A DNA stretch of 64,000 bases from Hyphomonas sp. L-53-1-40 (GTDB lineage: Bacteria; Pseudomonadota; Alphaproteobacteria; Caulobacterales; Hyphomonadaceae), in NCBI RefSeq assembly GCF_000682775.1, contig NZ_AWFI01000001.1, positions 620,001 through 684,000 on the forward strand. Direction: 5' to 3'. Below, in pieces: positions 26,368 to 34,873 of this stretch. How positions within the stretch are numbered: the stretch's first letter is position 1; the number at the start of each line of letters is the position of its first letter. A model generated the notes under the pieces. The model had not been told where the DNA came from and made no database searches. It saw nothing but the letters and a program-made list of their open reading frames with translations. The position numbers and the translations under genes are program-made.

Positions 26368-28530
26368 GTGAAGAATCTGCTGAAGCGCGTCGCTAGTCTG
26401 TTCATTTCGGTTTCAATTGGTTTCGGCGTGTTGCCGGCTGTCGCAGAGGATGGCTACGAACTCTGGCTTCGGTATGAACAGCTTGAGGCCCGGCCCGACG
26501 ACGCGCCGCGCCATGTGATGGCCGCCTGCGCTGAGCCGTCGGAGACGCTTCAGGCTGCGCTTGCCGAAATCGACCGGGCCACGGAGTCCCTGCTGGGGAC
26601 TGCCCTCAAATCCACGGACAAGCTGCGCAGCCGGACGCTCGTCCTCGCCAGCGCGGACTGCGCCGACGCGATTGATGAGGCGGACCTGCCAACCACTGAA
26701 ACCGTCGGAGCCGAGGGCTTCGCCCTGCGGGCAACGAAACTGAACGGGAAGCGCGTAACGCTGATCGCTGCACAATCCGACCTTGGCGTCCTCTATGGCA
26801 CGTTCGACTATCTCCAGCGCATGTCGCGCGGGGAGGCGCTCACGGATCTCGACATCATTTCACGTCCCAAGACCAAGCTGCGCCTGCTCAACCATTGGGA
26901 CAATCTGGATCGCCATGTCGAGCGTGGCTATGCGGGCCAGTCGATCTGGGACTGGCACCGGCTGCCAGGCTATCTCGACCCGAAATACACCGACTATGCC
27001 CGAGCCAATGCATCCATCGGCCTCAATGGAGTTTCGCTGACCAATGTGAACGCTGATGCGACCGTGCTGACCGCGCCATACCTAAAGAAGGTCGCAGCCC
27101 TCGCAGATGTTTTCCGGCCCTATGGGATCAGGGTCTATCTGACCGCGCGCTTCTCTGCGCCGATGGAACTGGGCGGGCTCGACACAGCCGATCCACGCGA
27201 CGCCGAGGTGCAGGCCTGGTGGCAGGCCAAGGTGGACGAGATATATACCCATGTGCCGGATTTCGGCGGCTTCCTCGTGAAAGCGAACTCCGAAGGCCAG
27301 CCCGGCCCACAGGATTATGAGCGCAGCCATGCCGAAGGCGCGAACATGCTGGCCACCGCGCTTGCCCCGCATGAAGGCATCGTGATGTGGCGCGCCTTCG
27401 TCTATTCGGCCGAAGAACCCGAAGACCGCGTGAAGCAGGCCTATACCGAATTCGTGCCTCTGGATGGTCAGTTTGCAGACAATGTTCTGGTGCAGGTCAA
27501 GAACGGCCCGCTGGACTTCCAGCCGCGCGAGCCCTTCCATCCACTGTTCGGCGCGATGCCGGAAACGCCGCTGATGATGGAACTCCAGATTACCAAGGAA
27601 TATCTCGGCTTCTCCACCCATCTCGCTTATCTGGGCACGCTCTGGGAAGAGGTGTTGTCGGCCGATACGCACGCCCAGGGTGAGGGCACAAGCGTTGCCT
27701 CGGTGATCGACGGCGCTGCGCATGAGTACGAGCTTACCGGCATGGCAGGTGTTGCCAATATCGGCAGTGATCGGAACTGGTCAGGCTCAGTCTTCGATCA
27801 GGCGAACTGGTACGCTTTCGGGCGACTTGCCTGGGATCCTGACGCCTCCTCTGAGGCCATCGCGCGCGATTGGGTGGAACAGACTCTCAGCCGTGCGCCA
27901 GAAGTCGCCGACGAAATTACCGGCATGATGATGGGCTCACGCGAGGCGGTCGTGAACTATATGACGCCGCTTGGTCTCACCCATCTCATGGGAACCGGAC
28001 ACCATTATGGCCCCGCGCCTTGGGTCGATGATCTCGGACGGGCAGACTGGACCCCATATTATTATCACAAGGCCACAAAGGATGCGGTCGGCTTTGACCG
28101 GACCGAAACAGGCTCTGGCGCAGTCGATCAGTATGCCGGGCCGGTGGCGCAGGAATGGGCGAGTCTCGACACGGTGCCGGATGAATTGCTGCTCTGGTTC
28201 CATCGCGTGCCGTGGGACTACCAATTCTCGAACGGCCAGACGCTCTGGCAGGAACTTGTGAACCGCTATGACCGAGGTGTCAGCGCGGTGGGGGTGATGC
28301 AGGCGCAATGGGCGAGCCTGGAGAACGAGATCGATGCCGAGCGGTTCGCGCAGGTCTCGGCTTTCCTCGGCATTCAGCATCAGGAAGCCATCTGGTGGCG
28401 TGACGCCTCCATCGCCTACTGGCAGAGTGTGAACGGCCTGCCATTGCCTGAGGGTACAGAGCCGCCCGCGCACGACCTGGCTTATTACAAGAGCCTGTCA
28501 TTCCCGAATGCGCCGGGGCAGGGTGAATAG
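26368..28530 (+). CDS. alpha-glucuronidase, glycoside hydrolase family 67
   Basis: About 720 aa from the GTG at 26368. This start begins a normal signal peptide (VKNLLKRVASLFISVSIGFGVLPAVAED); an ATG at 26296 would add 24 residues with no ribosome-binding site. GH67 enzymes remove 4-O-methyl-glucuronic acid from xylo-oligosaccharides. Family regions: NHWDNLDRHVERGYAGQSIW, the acid-bearing VKANSEGQPGPQDYE, and QVKNGPLDFQPREP with the Asp/Glu base region. The C-terminal helical domain continues to the end. The length fits the family (about 700). The signal suggests periplasmic action. No xylanase or xylosidase is adjacent, so the xylan locus, if any, is elsewhere. Confidence 0.93.
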   Translation: MKNLLKRVASLFISVSIGFGVLPAVAEDGYELWLRYEQLEARPDDAPRHVMAACAEPSETLQAALAEIDRATESLLGTALKSTDKLRSRTLVLASADCADAIDEADLPTTETVGAEGFALRATKLNGKRVTLIAAQSDLGVLYGTFDYLQRMSRGEALTDLDIISRPKTKLRLLNHWDNLDRHVERGYAGQSIWDWHRLPGYLDPKYTDYARANASIGLNGVSLTNVNADATVLTAPYLKKVAALADVFRPYGIRVYLTARFSAPMELGGLDTADPRDAEVQAWWQAKVDEIYTHVPDFGGFLVKANSEGQPGPQDYERSHAEGANMLATALAPHEGIVMWRAFVYSAEEPEDRVKQAYTEFVPLDGQFADNVLVQVKNGPLDFQPREPFHPLFGAMPETPLMMELQITKEYLGFSTHLAYLGTLWEEVLSADTHAQGEGTSVASVIDGAAHEYELTGMAGVANIGSDRNWSGSVFDQANWYAFGRLAWDPDASSEAIARDWVEQTLSRAPEVADEITGMMMGSREAVVNYMTPLGLTHLMGTGHHYGPAPWVDDLGRADWTPYYYHKATKDAVGFDRTETGSGAVDQYAGPVAQEWASLDTVPDELLLWFHRVPWDYQFSNGQTLWQELVNRYDRGVSAVGVMQAQWASLENEIDAERFAQVSAFLGIQHQEAIWWRDASIAYWQSVNGLPLPEGTEPPAHDLAYYKSLSFPNAPGQGE

Positions 28531-28531
28531 G

Positions 28532-29425
28532 CTAGCTGGTGCCGGTCAGCCGTTCGGCTGAGGTGGCGAACAGATCATCCAGAAAGCTGCTGACGGCGCG
28601 CACACGGGTTGTTCCGTGTACATCTTCATGGACCGCAAGCCAGAAGGCGCGCTCAATGCGGACTTCCTCTGGCAACACATGAACGAGGTTCGGATCGCCG
28701 GCGGCGATGAAGTGCGGCAGTACGGCAATCCCTGCGCCTTCACGGGCCATCTGCCACTGCGCCACGATTGACGGGCTGCAGAATCGCGGCGTCAGGCCGG
28801 GGGCGATGTCTTCGTGATAACGCAGCTGGGTTGAGTAAATGAGGTCGTCGACATAGCCGATGAGATCATGCTCGCTGAGGTCGCTGACGTGTTCGACCGG
28901 GCGCGTGCGGGCGAGGTAATCCGGGTGGGCGTACATCTGCAGCACATAGTCAGACATCTTGCGCACCTTCACGCGGCCTGTCTTTGGCCGTGTCAGCATG
29001 ATCGACATGTCGGCTTCGCGCTTTGGCACGCTGACAAAGCCGGAGACGGCAATGATGTCGAGCCCGATATGCGGATTCTGCGCGGCGAAGTCGGCCATGG
29101 CGGGCGCAATCAGGAGACTGCCGAGTCCTTCGGTCACGCCGAGCCGGACGCGTCCGGCGGCGAGCGGGCCGTCATTGTCTGACAGGGCGGCGATCTCTGA
29201 CGCCGTATGCTCCAGCCCCTCCACCTTGTCAGCCACGGTCTGGCCGACCGGCGTCAGGACATGGCCTTTGGGCGTTCGCTCGAACAATTCGAGGCCCAAC
29301 TCGGTCTCCAGCCGCCGCAGGCGCCGACTGATCGTGGTCGGGTCGAGCCCGGTACGTGTGGCCACATCCGCGAGACGCGGATGGCGGCTCACATCGAGTA
29401 GGAGGCGGAGGTCGTCCCAATTCAT
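28532..29425 (-). CDS. LysR family transcriptional regulator
   Basis: 297 aa. N-terminal HTH: MNWDDLRLLLDVSRHPRLAD, TGLDPTTISRRLRRLETELG, LFERTPKGHVLTPVG. A periplasmic-binding-like effector domain follows (GRVRLGVTEGLGSLLIAPAM, EGAGIAVLPHFIA). It is divergent from mmsA with a 101-base gap holding two overlapping dyads, so it probably controls the mmsA operon. It converges with the GH67 gene with one base between the stops. Confidence 0.94.
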   Translation of the reverse strand: MNWDDLRLLLDVSRHPRLADVATRTGLDPTTISRRLRRLETELGLELFERTPKGHVLTPVGQTVADKVEGLEHTASEIAALSDNDGPLAAGRVRLGVTEGLGSLLIAPAMADFAAQNPHIGLDIIAVSGFVSVPKREADMSIMLTRPKTGRVKVRKMSDYVLQMYAHPDYLARTRPVEHVSDLSEHDLIGYVDDLIYSTQLRYHEDIAPGLTPRFCSPSIVAQWQMAREGAGIAVLPHFIAAGDPNLVHVLPEEVRIERAFWLAVHEDVHGTTRVRAVSSFLDDLFATSAERLTGTS

Positions 29426-29435
29426 CGCTCATTGC

Positions 29436-29460
29436 CTGCAATTTTGCAGCTCGTAGCTGC
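29436..29460. promoter_or_regulatory. two overlapping palindromes, candidate LysR binding site
   Basis: CTGCAATTTTGCAG (29436-29449, 6+2+6) overlaps GCAGCTCGTAGCTGC (29446-29460, 6+3+6). Both have perfect arms. They start 11 bases upstream of the lysR start codon and end 67 bases upstream of mmsA, the expected place for an autoregulatory LysR site. Confidence 0.45.
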
Positions 29461-29526
29461 GATATTGTCCATTTACCGGAATTTATACGCGCGTTACGGT
29501 CCGGTCAAAATCAAAGGGAGTTTGTT

Positions 29527-31023
29527 ATGCGCGAAGTGCACCACTTCATCGGCGGAAAGTCTGTCACCGGCACGTCGGGCCGGTTCGGCGACATCTACAA
29601 TCCCAATACGGGTGAGGTTCAGGCTCGCGTTGCGCTGGCGACCAGTAATGAAGTTTCACAGGCCATCATGAATGCGTCCGAGGCGTTCCCGGCCTGGTCC
29701 ATGATGAACCCCCAGCGCCGCGCGCGGGTCATGTTCGAATTCAAGCGCCTGCTGGAAGCCAATATTGATGAGCTGGCCGAGTTGTTGTCGGCCGAGCATG
29801 GCAAAGTGGTCGCGGATTCGCGCGGTGACGTGCAGCGCGGCATTGATGTTGTCGAGTTTGCCTGCGGCATCCCGCATTTGCAGAAGGGCGAGTATACCGA
29901 GGGCGCGGGCCCCGGTATCGATGTCTACTCGATGCGCCAGCCTCTGGGCGTGGTGGCCGGTATCACGCCGTTCAATTTCCCTGCCATGATCCCGTGCTGG
30001 ATGGCCGCCGTGGCGATTGCCTGTGGCAACACCTTCATCCTCAAGCCGTCCGAGAAGGACCCCTCCGTGCCCATGCGCCTCGGCGAGCTGTTTCTGGAGG
30101 CCGGCGCCCCGGAAGGCGTGCTCAATGTGGTCAATGGAGACAAGGTGGCGGTTGACGCCATCCTCACCCACCCGGACATCAAGGCCGTCAGCTTTGTCGG
30201 GTCATCCGATATCGCACAATATGTCTATTCCACTGGCACAGCACACGGCAAACGCGTGCAGGCCATGGGCGGGGCAAAGAACCACGGCATCATCATGCCC
30301 GACTGCAACATGGAGCAGGCGGTAAAGGACATTGTCGGCGCGGCCTACGGCTCGGCGGGCGAACGCTGCATGGCGCTGCCGGTGGCCGTCACCGTCGGCA
30401 AGAAGACCGGCGACGAGTTCGTGGAGCGCATGGTGGACGCCGCGCGCAACCTGAAAGTCGGCATCTCGACCGATACGGATGCGCATTATGGCCCGGTCGT
30501 TTCGGCCGCTCAAAAGGCCAAGGTCGAAAGCTACATCCAGATGGGTGTCGATGAGGGCGCAGACCTTGTGCTCGACGGTCGCGGCCTGCAGTTGCAGGGC
30601 AATGAGAACGGATATTTTATTGGCCCGAACCTGTTCGACAATGTGAAGCCTACGATGCAATCCTACAAGGAAGAGATTTTTGGTCCGGTGTTGCAGGTTG
30701 TGCGCGCCGAGACGCTGGAAGAGGCCGCCGCGCTGCCGAGCAATCACCAATACGGAAACGGTGTTGCGATCTTTACCTCGAATGGCCGCGCCGCGCGCGA
30801 GTTTGCCGCGCAGGTCAATGTCGGCATGGTAGGTGTGAACGTGCCGATCCCGGTGCCGGTCTCGTATCACACGTTTGGGGGCTGGAAGCGGTCGGCCTTT
30901 GGCGATACCAACCAGCATGGCCCGGAAGGCGTGCGTTTCTGGACAAAGATCAAGACCGTCACCCAGCGCTGGCCCGAAGGCGACATTGGCGATCAGGCCT
31001 TTATCATTCCGACGATGGGATAG
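29527..31023 (+). CDS. mmsA: methylmalonate-semialdehyde dehydrogenase (CoA-acylating)
   Basis: 498 aa from the ATG at 29527, after AAAGGGAG; the frame upstream to 29356 overlaps lysR and is ignored. NAD-dependent oxidation of (methyl)malonate semialdehyde to propionyl- or acetyl-CoA in valine and thymine breakdown. ALDH motifs: GVVAGITPFNFPAMIPCWM, FILKPSEKDPS, VSFVGSSDIA, catalytic Cys in GSAGERCMALP. First gene of an operon with a small membrane protein, an enoyl-CoA hydratase and mmsB, all valine-pathway genes except the small one. Confidence 0.96.
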   Translation: MREVHHFIGGKSVTGTSGRFGDIYNPNTGEVQARVALATSNEVSQAIMNASEAFPAWSMMNPQRRARVMFEFKRLLEANIDELAELLSAEHGKVVADSRGDVQRGIDVVEFACGIPHLQKGEYTEGAGPGIDVYSMRQPLGVVAGITPFNFPAMIPCWMAAVAIACGNTFILKPSEKDPSVPMRLGELFLEAGAPEGVLNVVNGDKVAVDAILTHPDIKAVSFVGSSDIAQYVYSTGTAHGKRVQAMGGAKNHGIIMPDCNMEQAVKDIVGAAYGSAGERCMALPVAVTVGKKTGDEFVERMVDAARNLKVGISTDTDAHYGPVVSAAQKAKVESYIQMGVDEGADLVLDGRGLQLQGNENGYFIGPNLFDNVKPTMQSYKEEIFGPVLQVVRAETLEEAAALPSNHQYGNGVAIFTSNGRAAREFAAQVNVGMVGVNVPIPVPVSYHTFGGWKRSAFGDTNQHGPEGVRFWTKIKTVTQRWPEGDIGDQAFIIPTMG

Positions 31024-31027
31024 AGAT

Positions 31028-31279
31028 TTGAAGAAAGCCGCCTCGCTAGTTTTCCGATTAGGTATCATCGCTGCAGTCGCTGGCTTTGCCGTGTTTGTGC
31101 TGGGATGGATGGAGCGCGATAGCTGTGCAAGGGGCGGCGGGCTATGGCTGAAAGCTTCCGAAGAATGTGTTTGTACCCATTTCCTGCGGGGCGAGTATGC
31201 CGATACGCCAACACCTGAACAGATAGCGCACCGAATGGAATGCGAGCTGAAACCCACTGCTTCTGATTGGATTGAATGA
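31028..31279 (+). CDS. small single-pass membrane protein within the mms operon
   Basis: 83 aa from a TTG at 31028, four bases after the mmsA stop. One N-terminal TM (VFRLGIIAAVAGFAVFVLGW) precedes a short domain with Cys residues (RDSCARGGG, EECVCTHF, MECELK). Its TGA overlaps the start of the next gene, an arrangement that argues for real translation. There is no clear ribosome-binding site for the TTG. I do not recognise the family; the Cys pattern suggests disulfides in the periplasm. Confidence 0.6.
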   Translation: MKKAASLVFRLGIIAAVAGFAVFVLGWMERDSCARGGGLWLKASEECVCTHFLRGEYADTPTPEQIAHRMECELKPTASDWIE

Positions 31280-32055
31280 TGAGCACTTACGACACGATCA
31301 CTTTTGAACATTCCAACCGCATTGCGCTGGTCACGATCAACCGGCCCGACAGCCTCAATGCGCTGAACCAACAGGTCATGGCAGAAGTTGCCGACGTCTT
31401 TGCGCGCATTGACCGCGACAAGGACATTGCCGTCAGCGTGCTGACCGGCGAGGGCCGCGCCTTTGCTGCCGGTGCCGACATCAAGGAAATGCTGCCGCAA
31501 AGTTTTTCCGACATGTATGTCGAGGACTTCTTCGGCCTCTGGGATCGTTTCGCAGCATGCCGCAAGCCGGTGATTGCGGCGGTGAATGGTTTCGCGCTCG
31601 GCGGCGGCTGTGAGCTGGCGATGATGTGCGACATGATCATTGCCTCGGACAAGGCGAAGTTCGGCCAGCCGGAAATCAAGCTGGGCGTCACGCCCGGCAT
31701 GGGCGGTTCCATCCGCCTGACCAAGGCCGTCGGCAAAGCCAAAGCCATGGACATGGTGCTCACCGGCCGCATGATCGACGCCGCTGAGGCTGACCGGATC
31801 GGCCTCGTCTCTCGCGTAGTCGAGCATGACGCGTTGATGGATACGGCCATGGGCGCGGCGAAGGAGATCGCGGGCTTCTCCATCCCGTCCATCATGGCGG
31901 CCAAGGAAATGGTCGGCCGCGCGCTGGAAGTCTCCACCGCTGAAGGCGTAAAGTTCGAACGCCGCCTGTTCCAGGGCCTGTTTGGAACCGCAGACCAGAA
32001 GGAAGGCATGGCCGCCTTCACAGAGAAGCGCGCGCCGGACTTCAAGGACAAATAA
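31279..32055 (+). CDS. enoyl-CoA hydratase
   Basis: 258 aa. Crotonase fold with oxyanion-hole segments FAAGADIKEM and NGFALGGGCELAMMCDMIIA. The first catalytic Glu is present in FGQPEIKLGVTPGMGG; the second position is Asp in AMDMVLTG, as in some active hydratases. It hydrates enoyl-CoA, probably methacrylyl-CoA in valine degradation, given mmsA and mmsB on either side. ATGs at 31276 and 31279 are both possible; the latter overlaps the previous stop by one base. Confidence 0.93.
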   Translation: MSTYDTITFEHSNRIALVTINRPDSLNALNQQVMAEVADVFARIDRDKDIAVSVLTGEGRAFAAGADIKEMLPQSFSDMYVEDFFGLWDRFAACRKPVIAAVNGFALGGGCELAMMCDMIIASDKAKFGQPEIKLGVTPGMGGSIRLTKAVGKAKAMDMVLTGRMIDAAEADRIGLVSRVVEHDALMDTAMGAAKEIAGFSIPSIMAAKEMVGRALEVSTAEGVKFERRLFQGLFGTADQKEGMAAFTEKRAPDFKDK

Positions 32056-32114
32056 GCCTGCACCGGAGTGCATAAACACCGCGCCGCAAGAGCGCGGGGA
32101 CAAGGGAGTATCGC

Positions 32115-33008
32115 ATGACAAAGATCGCATTTATCGGGCTCGGAAACATGGGCTCGGGCATGTGTGCCAATCTCTGCAGGGCGGGCCATGAGGTCCGTGC
32201 CTTCGACCTCAATGCCGAGGCGGTGAAGGCCGCCAAAGGCCATGGGGCAATTGCTGTGGCCACAATCGCGGATGCGGTGAAGGACTCCGAAATCGTGGTC
32301 ACCATGCTGCCCGCTGGCAAGCATGTCCTGGCGGTTTATTTCGGCGAGGATGGCGTGGCGTCTCATGCGGCCACGGGCACGCTGTTCCTCGATTGCTCCA
32401 CCATCGCTGTTGAGCATGCCCGCGAAGCGGCGTCCAAGGCCGAAGCGGCAGGCTTCCTGATGGCGGATGCACCCGTGTCCGGCGGGACGGCTGCGGCAGA
32501 TGCCGGTACGCTGACCTTCATGGTGGGCGGCCCCGATGAAGCCTATGCCAAGGCCAAGCCGATCCTCGACGCAATGGGCAAGAACATCTTCCATGCGGGC
32601 GGCAGCGGGAACGGCCAGGCGGCCAAGATCGCCAACAATATGCTGCTCGGCATCTCCATGATCGGCACATGCGAAGCGTTCAATCTCGCGGAAAAGCTGG
32701 GTCTCGACGCGCAGACCTTCTTCGATATCTCCTCCACAGCCTCCGGCCAGTGCTGGAGCATGACGAGCTATTGCCCGGCGCCGGGACCGGTGCCTACCGC
32801 CCCATCAAACCGGGACTATCAGCCCGGTTTTGCGGTCACGATGATGTTAAAAGATCTTCATCTGGCGGCGGCTGCAGCAAGAGCTGCGGGGGCAGAGGTG
32901 ACGCTGGGTGAAATGGCGGAAAAAATCTATCAGGATCTGGACACTAGAGGGCATGGCGGGCTCGATTTTTCAGGTGTCATGAAGGATCTCCAGCAACGAC
33001 TAGACTAG
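32115..33008 (+). CDS. mmsB: 3-hydroxyisobutyrate dehydrogenase
   Basis: 297 aa, ATG after AAGGGAG. NAD-dependent oxidation of 3-hydroxyisobutyrate to methylmalonate semialdehyde, the substrate of mmsA. Rossmann motif IAFIGLGNMGSGM, substrate-binding DAPVSGGTAAADAGTLTFMV and catalytic Lys in GNGQAAKIANNMLLG. The length is typical. Last gene of the operon; a strong terminator follows. Confidence 0.96.
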   Translation: MTKIAFIGLGNMGSGMCANLCRAGHEVRAFDLNAEAVKAAKGHGAIAVATIADAVKDSEIVVTMLPAGKHVLAVYFGEDGVASHAATGTLFLDCSTIAVEHAREAASKAEAAGFLMADAPVSGGTAAADAGTLTFMVGGPDEAYAKAKPILDAMGKNIFHAGGSGNGQAAKIANNMLLGISMIGTCEAFNLAEKLGLDAQTFFDISSTASGQCWSMTSYCPAPGPVPTAPSNRDYQPGFAVTMMLKDLHLAAAAARAAGAEVTLGEMAEKIYQDLDTRGHGGLDFSGVMKDLQQRLD

Positions 33009-33024
33009 ACTCAAGTAGCTAAGT

Positions 33025-33070
33025 TGGGCCGCCCACGATCCGACCAATCCCGGACCGGGCGGCCCATTTT
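33025..33070 (+). terminator. rho-independent terminator after mmsB
   Basis: TGGGCCGCCC (33025-33034) and GGGCGGCCCA (33057-33066) are perfect 10-base arms with a 22-base loop, followed by TTTT. It ends the mms operon. Confidence 0.8.
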
Positions 33071-33128
33071 GCAACCATTCGCAGGCTCGCTCATTCATTC
33101 GTCTCGGAATGTATTGCGCTGCAGCATT

Positions 33129-33144
33129 CATGATGGGAATCATG
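33129..33144. promoter_or_regulatory. palindrome upstream of opgG
   Basis: CATGATGGGAATCATG, a perfect 6+4+6 dyad, ends 28 bases before the opgG start codon. It could be an operator or a leader hairpin controlling glucan synthesis. No regulator is encoded nearby. Confidence 0.3.
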
Positions 33145-33172
33145 GGGGCGCGAGCTGGCGAATAGGTGAGAC

Positions 33173-34873
33173 TTGAGCAGGCAATTTTTGTTTCGGCCGA
33201 AATATATTCGTGTGTTCACACTCGCGATGATTCTCGCTGCGTGTTCTCCCGACGATGATGCATCAGCTCCGGTGGCAATAGATGAGGCGCCGATCCTCCC
33301 GTCAGAATCAGAGCCATCCGAGCAGGTGCCGCCAGCCAAGAGCCAGCCAGCACCTTCATCTATCTACAACTTGGAACGTGTCCAGCCCGAGCCGGCATCT
33401 GTGCCGGTGCGGCCTCAGCCCGAAGATATGGCGGATGCCAATACCGAGGCCGCATTCGGCTTGCCTGAGATACGTCAGAAGGCCCGGCGGCTGGCCGCAG
33501 AGCCATATGAGCCATCTCGACCCCTTCCGGATGATGCGAAGCGTTTGAACTATGATCAGTACCGACGCATCCTTCCGGTTGCTGGCGACATGGGGTGGTC
33601 CGACCCTGCGACAGGATCGCGTGTCTCGTTCGATCCTCGTGGCTACCTGTTTGATCAAGAGGTCCGCATTAACATTATCGACGGGGATACAGTCACGCCC
33701 CATAATTACTCTGCCGACGCATTTGATTTCAAGGATTTGCCCCTTTCCGAGGAGACGCGGGAAACACTCGGCTTCGCAGGTTTGCGATTGCTGGCGCCCA
33801 TCAACAAGGCCGGGAAGTTCGATGAAGTGCTCAGCTTCAAGGGCGCTAGTTTCTTCCGGGCACTGGGAGCGGGCAGCGTGTACGGCGCATCGGCGCGGGG
33901 GCTGGGTATTGGAACCGCATCTGCGGATGGGGAGGAATTTCCTGCGTTTCGCGAGTTCTGGGTTGTCCGTCCAGACCCTGCGTCTCAGGGCGTCAGCATT
34001 TATGCGCTCATGAACAGCCCGAGCGTAACGGGCGCGTTTGCCTTTGAGGTTTCGGCGGGTCCGCGCACCCAAGTCGAAGTGGAGGCGACTTTTTTCCCCC
34101 GAAAGGAAATCGATGGTGTCGGCCTGTCACCACTGACCTCCATGTATTATTTTTCGCCACATGACGTGATCAAGCAGGGCGATGATTTTCGCCCAGCCGT
34201 GCACGACTCCGAGGGGTTGGCGATCCAGATGTCGAACGGCGAATGGGTTTGGCGTCCTCTCCAGAACCCCGCCGATCTGGAAGTATCGGTGCTGGCAGGA
34301 ACACAGCCGATGGGCTTTGGCCTGCTGCAGCGGCATCGGAAATTTGATGACTATTCGGATGTTGAGGCCGCATATCATCAGCGTCCGGACGTCTGGGTGG
34401 AGCCACATGGAGACTGGGGCGAAGGTCAGTTGATGCTCGTCGAGATTCCTACGGTGAACGAGTACAATGACAATATCGCCGTATTCTGGCGCCCGGCATC
34501 CGGTTGGCGACCCGGTGGCACACATACGATTTCCTATACGATGAACTGGGGACACAGGCCGGGTGCCCTGGCCGAAGTCATGTCCGTGTCGGACACGCGT
34601 GCTGGCCGTAAGCCAGGCGGCAAGGCGCGCATGTTCGTGCTCGACTACGAGGATGTCCCGGAAGGATTCTTCGAGAATGCCGAACTGGAGATCAGCACAT
34701 CAGCGGGAAAAATCCTCAATCCGGTGATGCGTCGCCATCCTTCCAGTGACAATTACCGGATGAGTTTCGAGCTCGATCCCGAAGGCGCGGACATGGCGGA
34801 ATTGCGTGCGGTTGTGGTGCGGGGTGGTCGCCCGCTGACGGAGACATGGCTTTATCGGTGGAGCACAAAATGA
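33173..34873 (+). CDS. opgG: glucans biosynthesis protein OpgG (MdoG), predicted lipoprotein
   Basis: 566 aa from the TTG at 33173, three bases after AGGTGAG. Needed for the backbone or branching of osmoregulated periplasmic glucans. MdoG-family sequence starts after about residue 110 (YDQYRRI, FSFD-type beta strands, EVLSFKGASFFRALG, YGASARGLGIGTA, EFPAFREFWVVRP) and ends in a beta-sandwich (LDPEGADMAELRAVVVRG). The N-terminus (TLAMILAACSPDD) is a lipobox with Cys at 24. It is followed by an 80-residue Pro/Glu/Ser-rich linker, unlike the soluble periplasmic E. coli OpgG. Ser at +2 predicts outer-membrane sorting. It overlaps opgH by four bases (ATGA). Confidence 0.9.
   Translation: MSRQFLFRPKYIRVFTLAMILAACSPDDDASAPVAIDEAPILPSESEPSEQVPPAKSQPAPSSIYNLERVQPEPASVPVRPQPEDMADANTEAAFGLPEIRQKARRLAAEPYEPSRPLPDDAKRLNYDQYRRILPVAGDMGWSDPATGSRVSFDPRGYLFDQEVRINIIDGDTVTPHNYSADAFDFKDLPLSEETRETLGFAGLRLLAPINKAGKFDEVLSFKGASFFRALGAGSVYGASARGLGIGTASADGEEFPAFREFWVVRPDPASQGVSIYALMNSPSVTGAFAFEVSAGPRTQVEVEATFFPRKEIDGVGLSPLTSMYYFSPHDVIKQGDDFRPAVHDSEGLAIQMSNGEWVWRPLQNPADLEVSVLAGTQPMGFGLLQRHRKFDDYSDVEAAYHQRPDVWVEPHGDWGEGQLMLVEIPTVNEYNDNIAVFWRPASGWRPGGTHTISYTMNWGHRPGALAEVMSVSDTRAGRKPGGKARMFVLDYEDVPEGFFENAELEISTSAGKILNPVMRRHPSSDNYRMSFELDPEGADMAELRAVVVRGGRPLTETWLYRWSTK

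Noticed and set aside
30202..32130. 642-codon open frame on the minus strand opposite mmsA and the enoyl-CoA hydratase gene
   Set aside because: It is exactly antisense to two strongly conserved enzymes, is His/Arg/Gly-rich and has no family features; it comes from codon bias of the real genes.
31287..32594. 435-codon minus-strand open frame opposite the hydratase and mmsB genes
   Set aside because: Antisense to conserved genes, low-complexity Ser/Arg/Ala composition, no ribosome-binding site.
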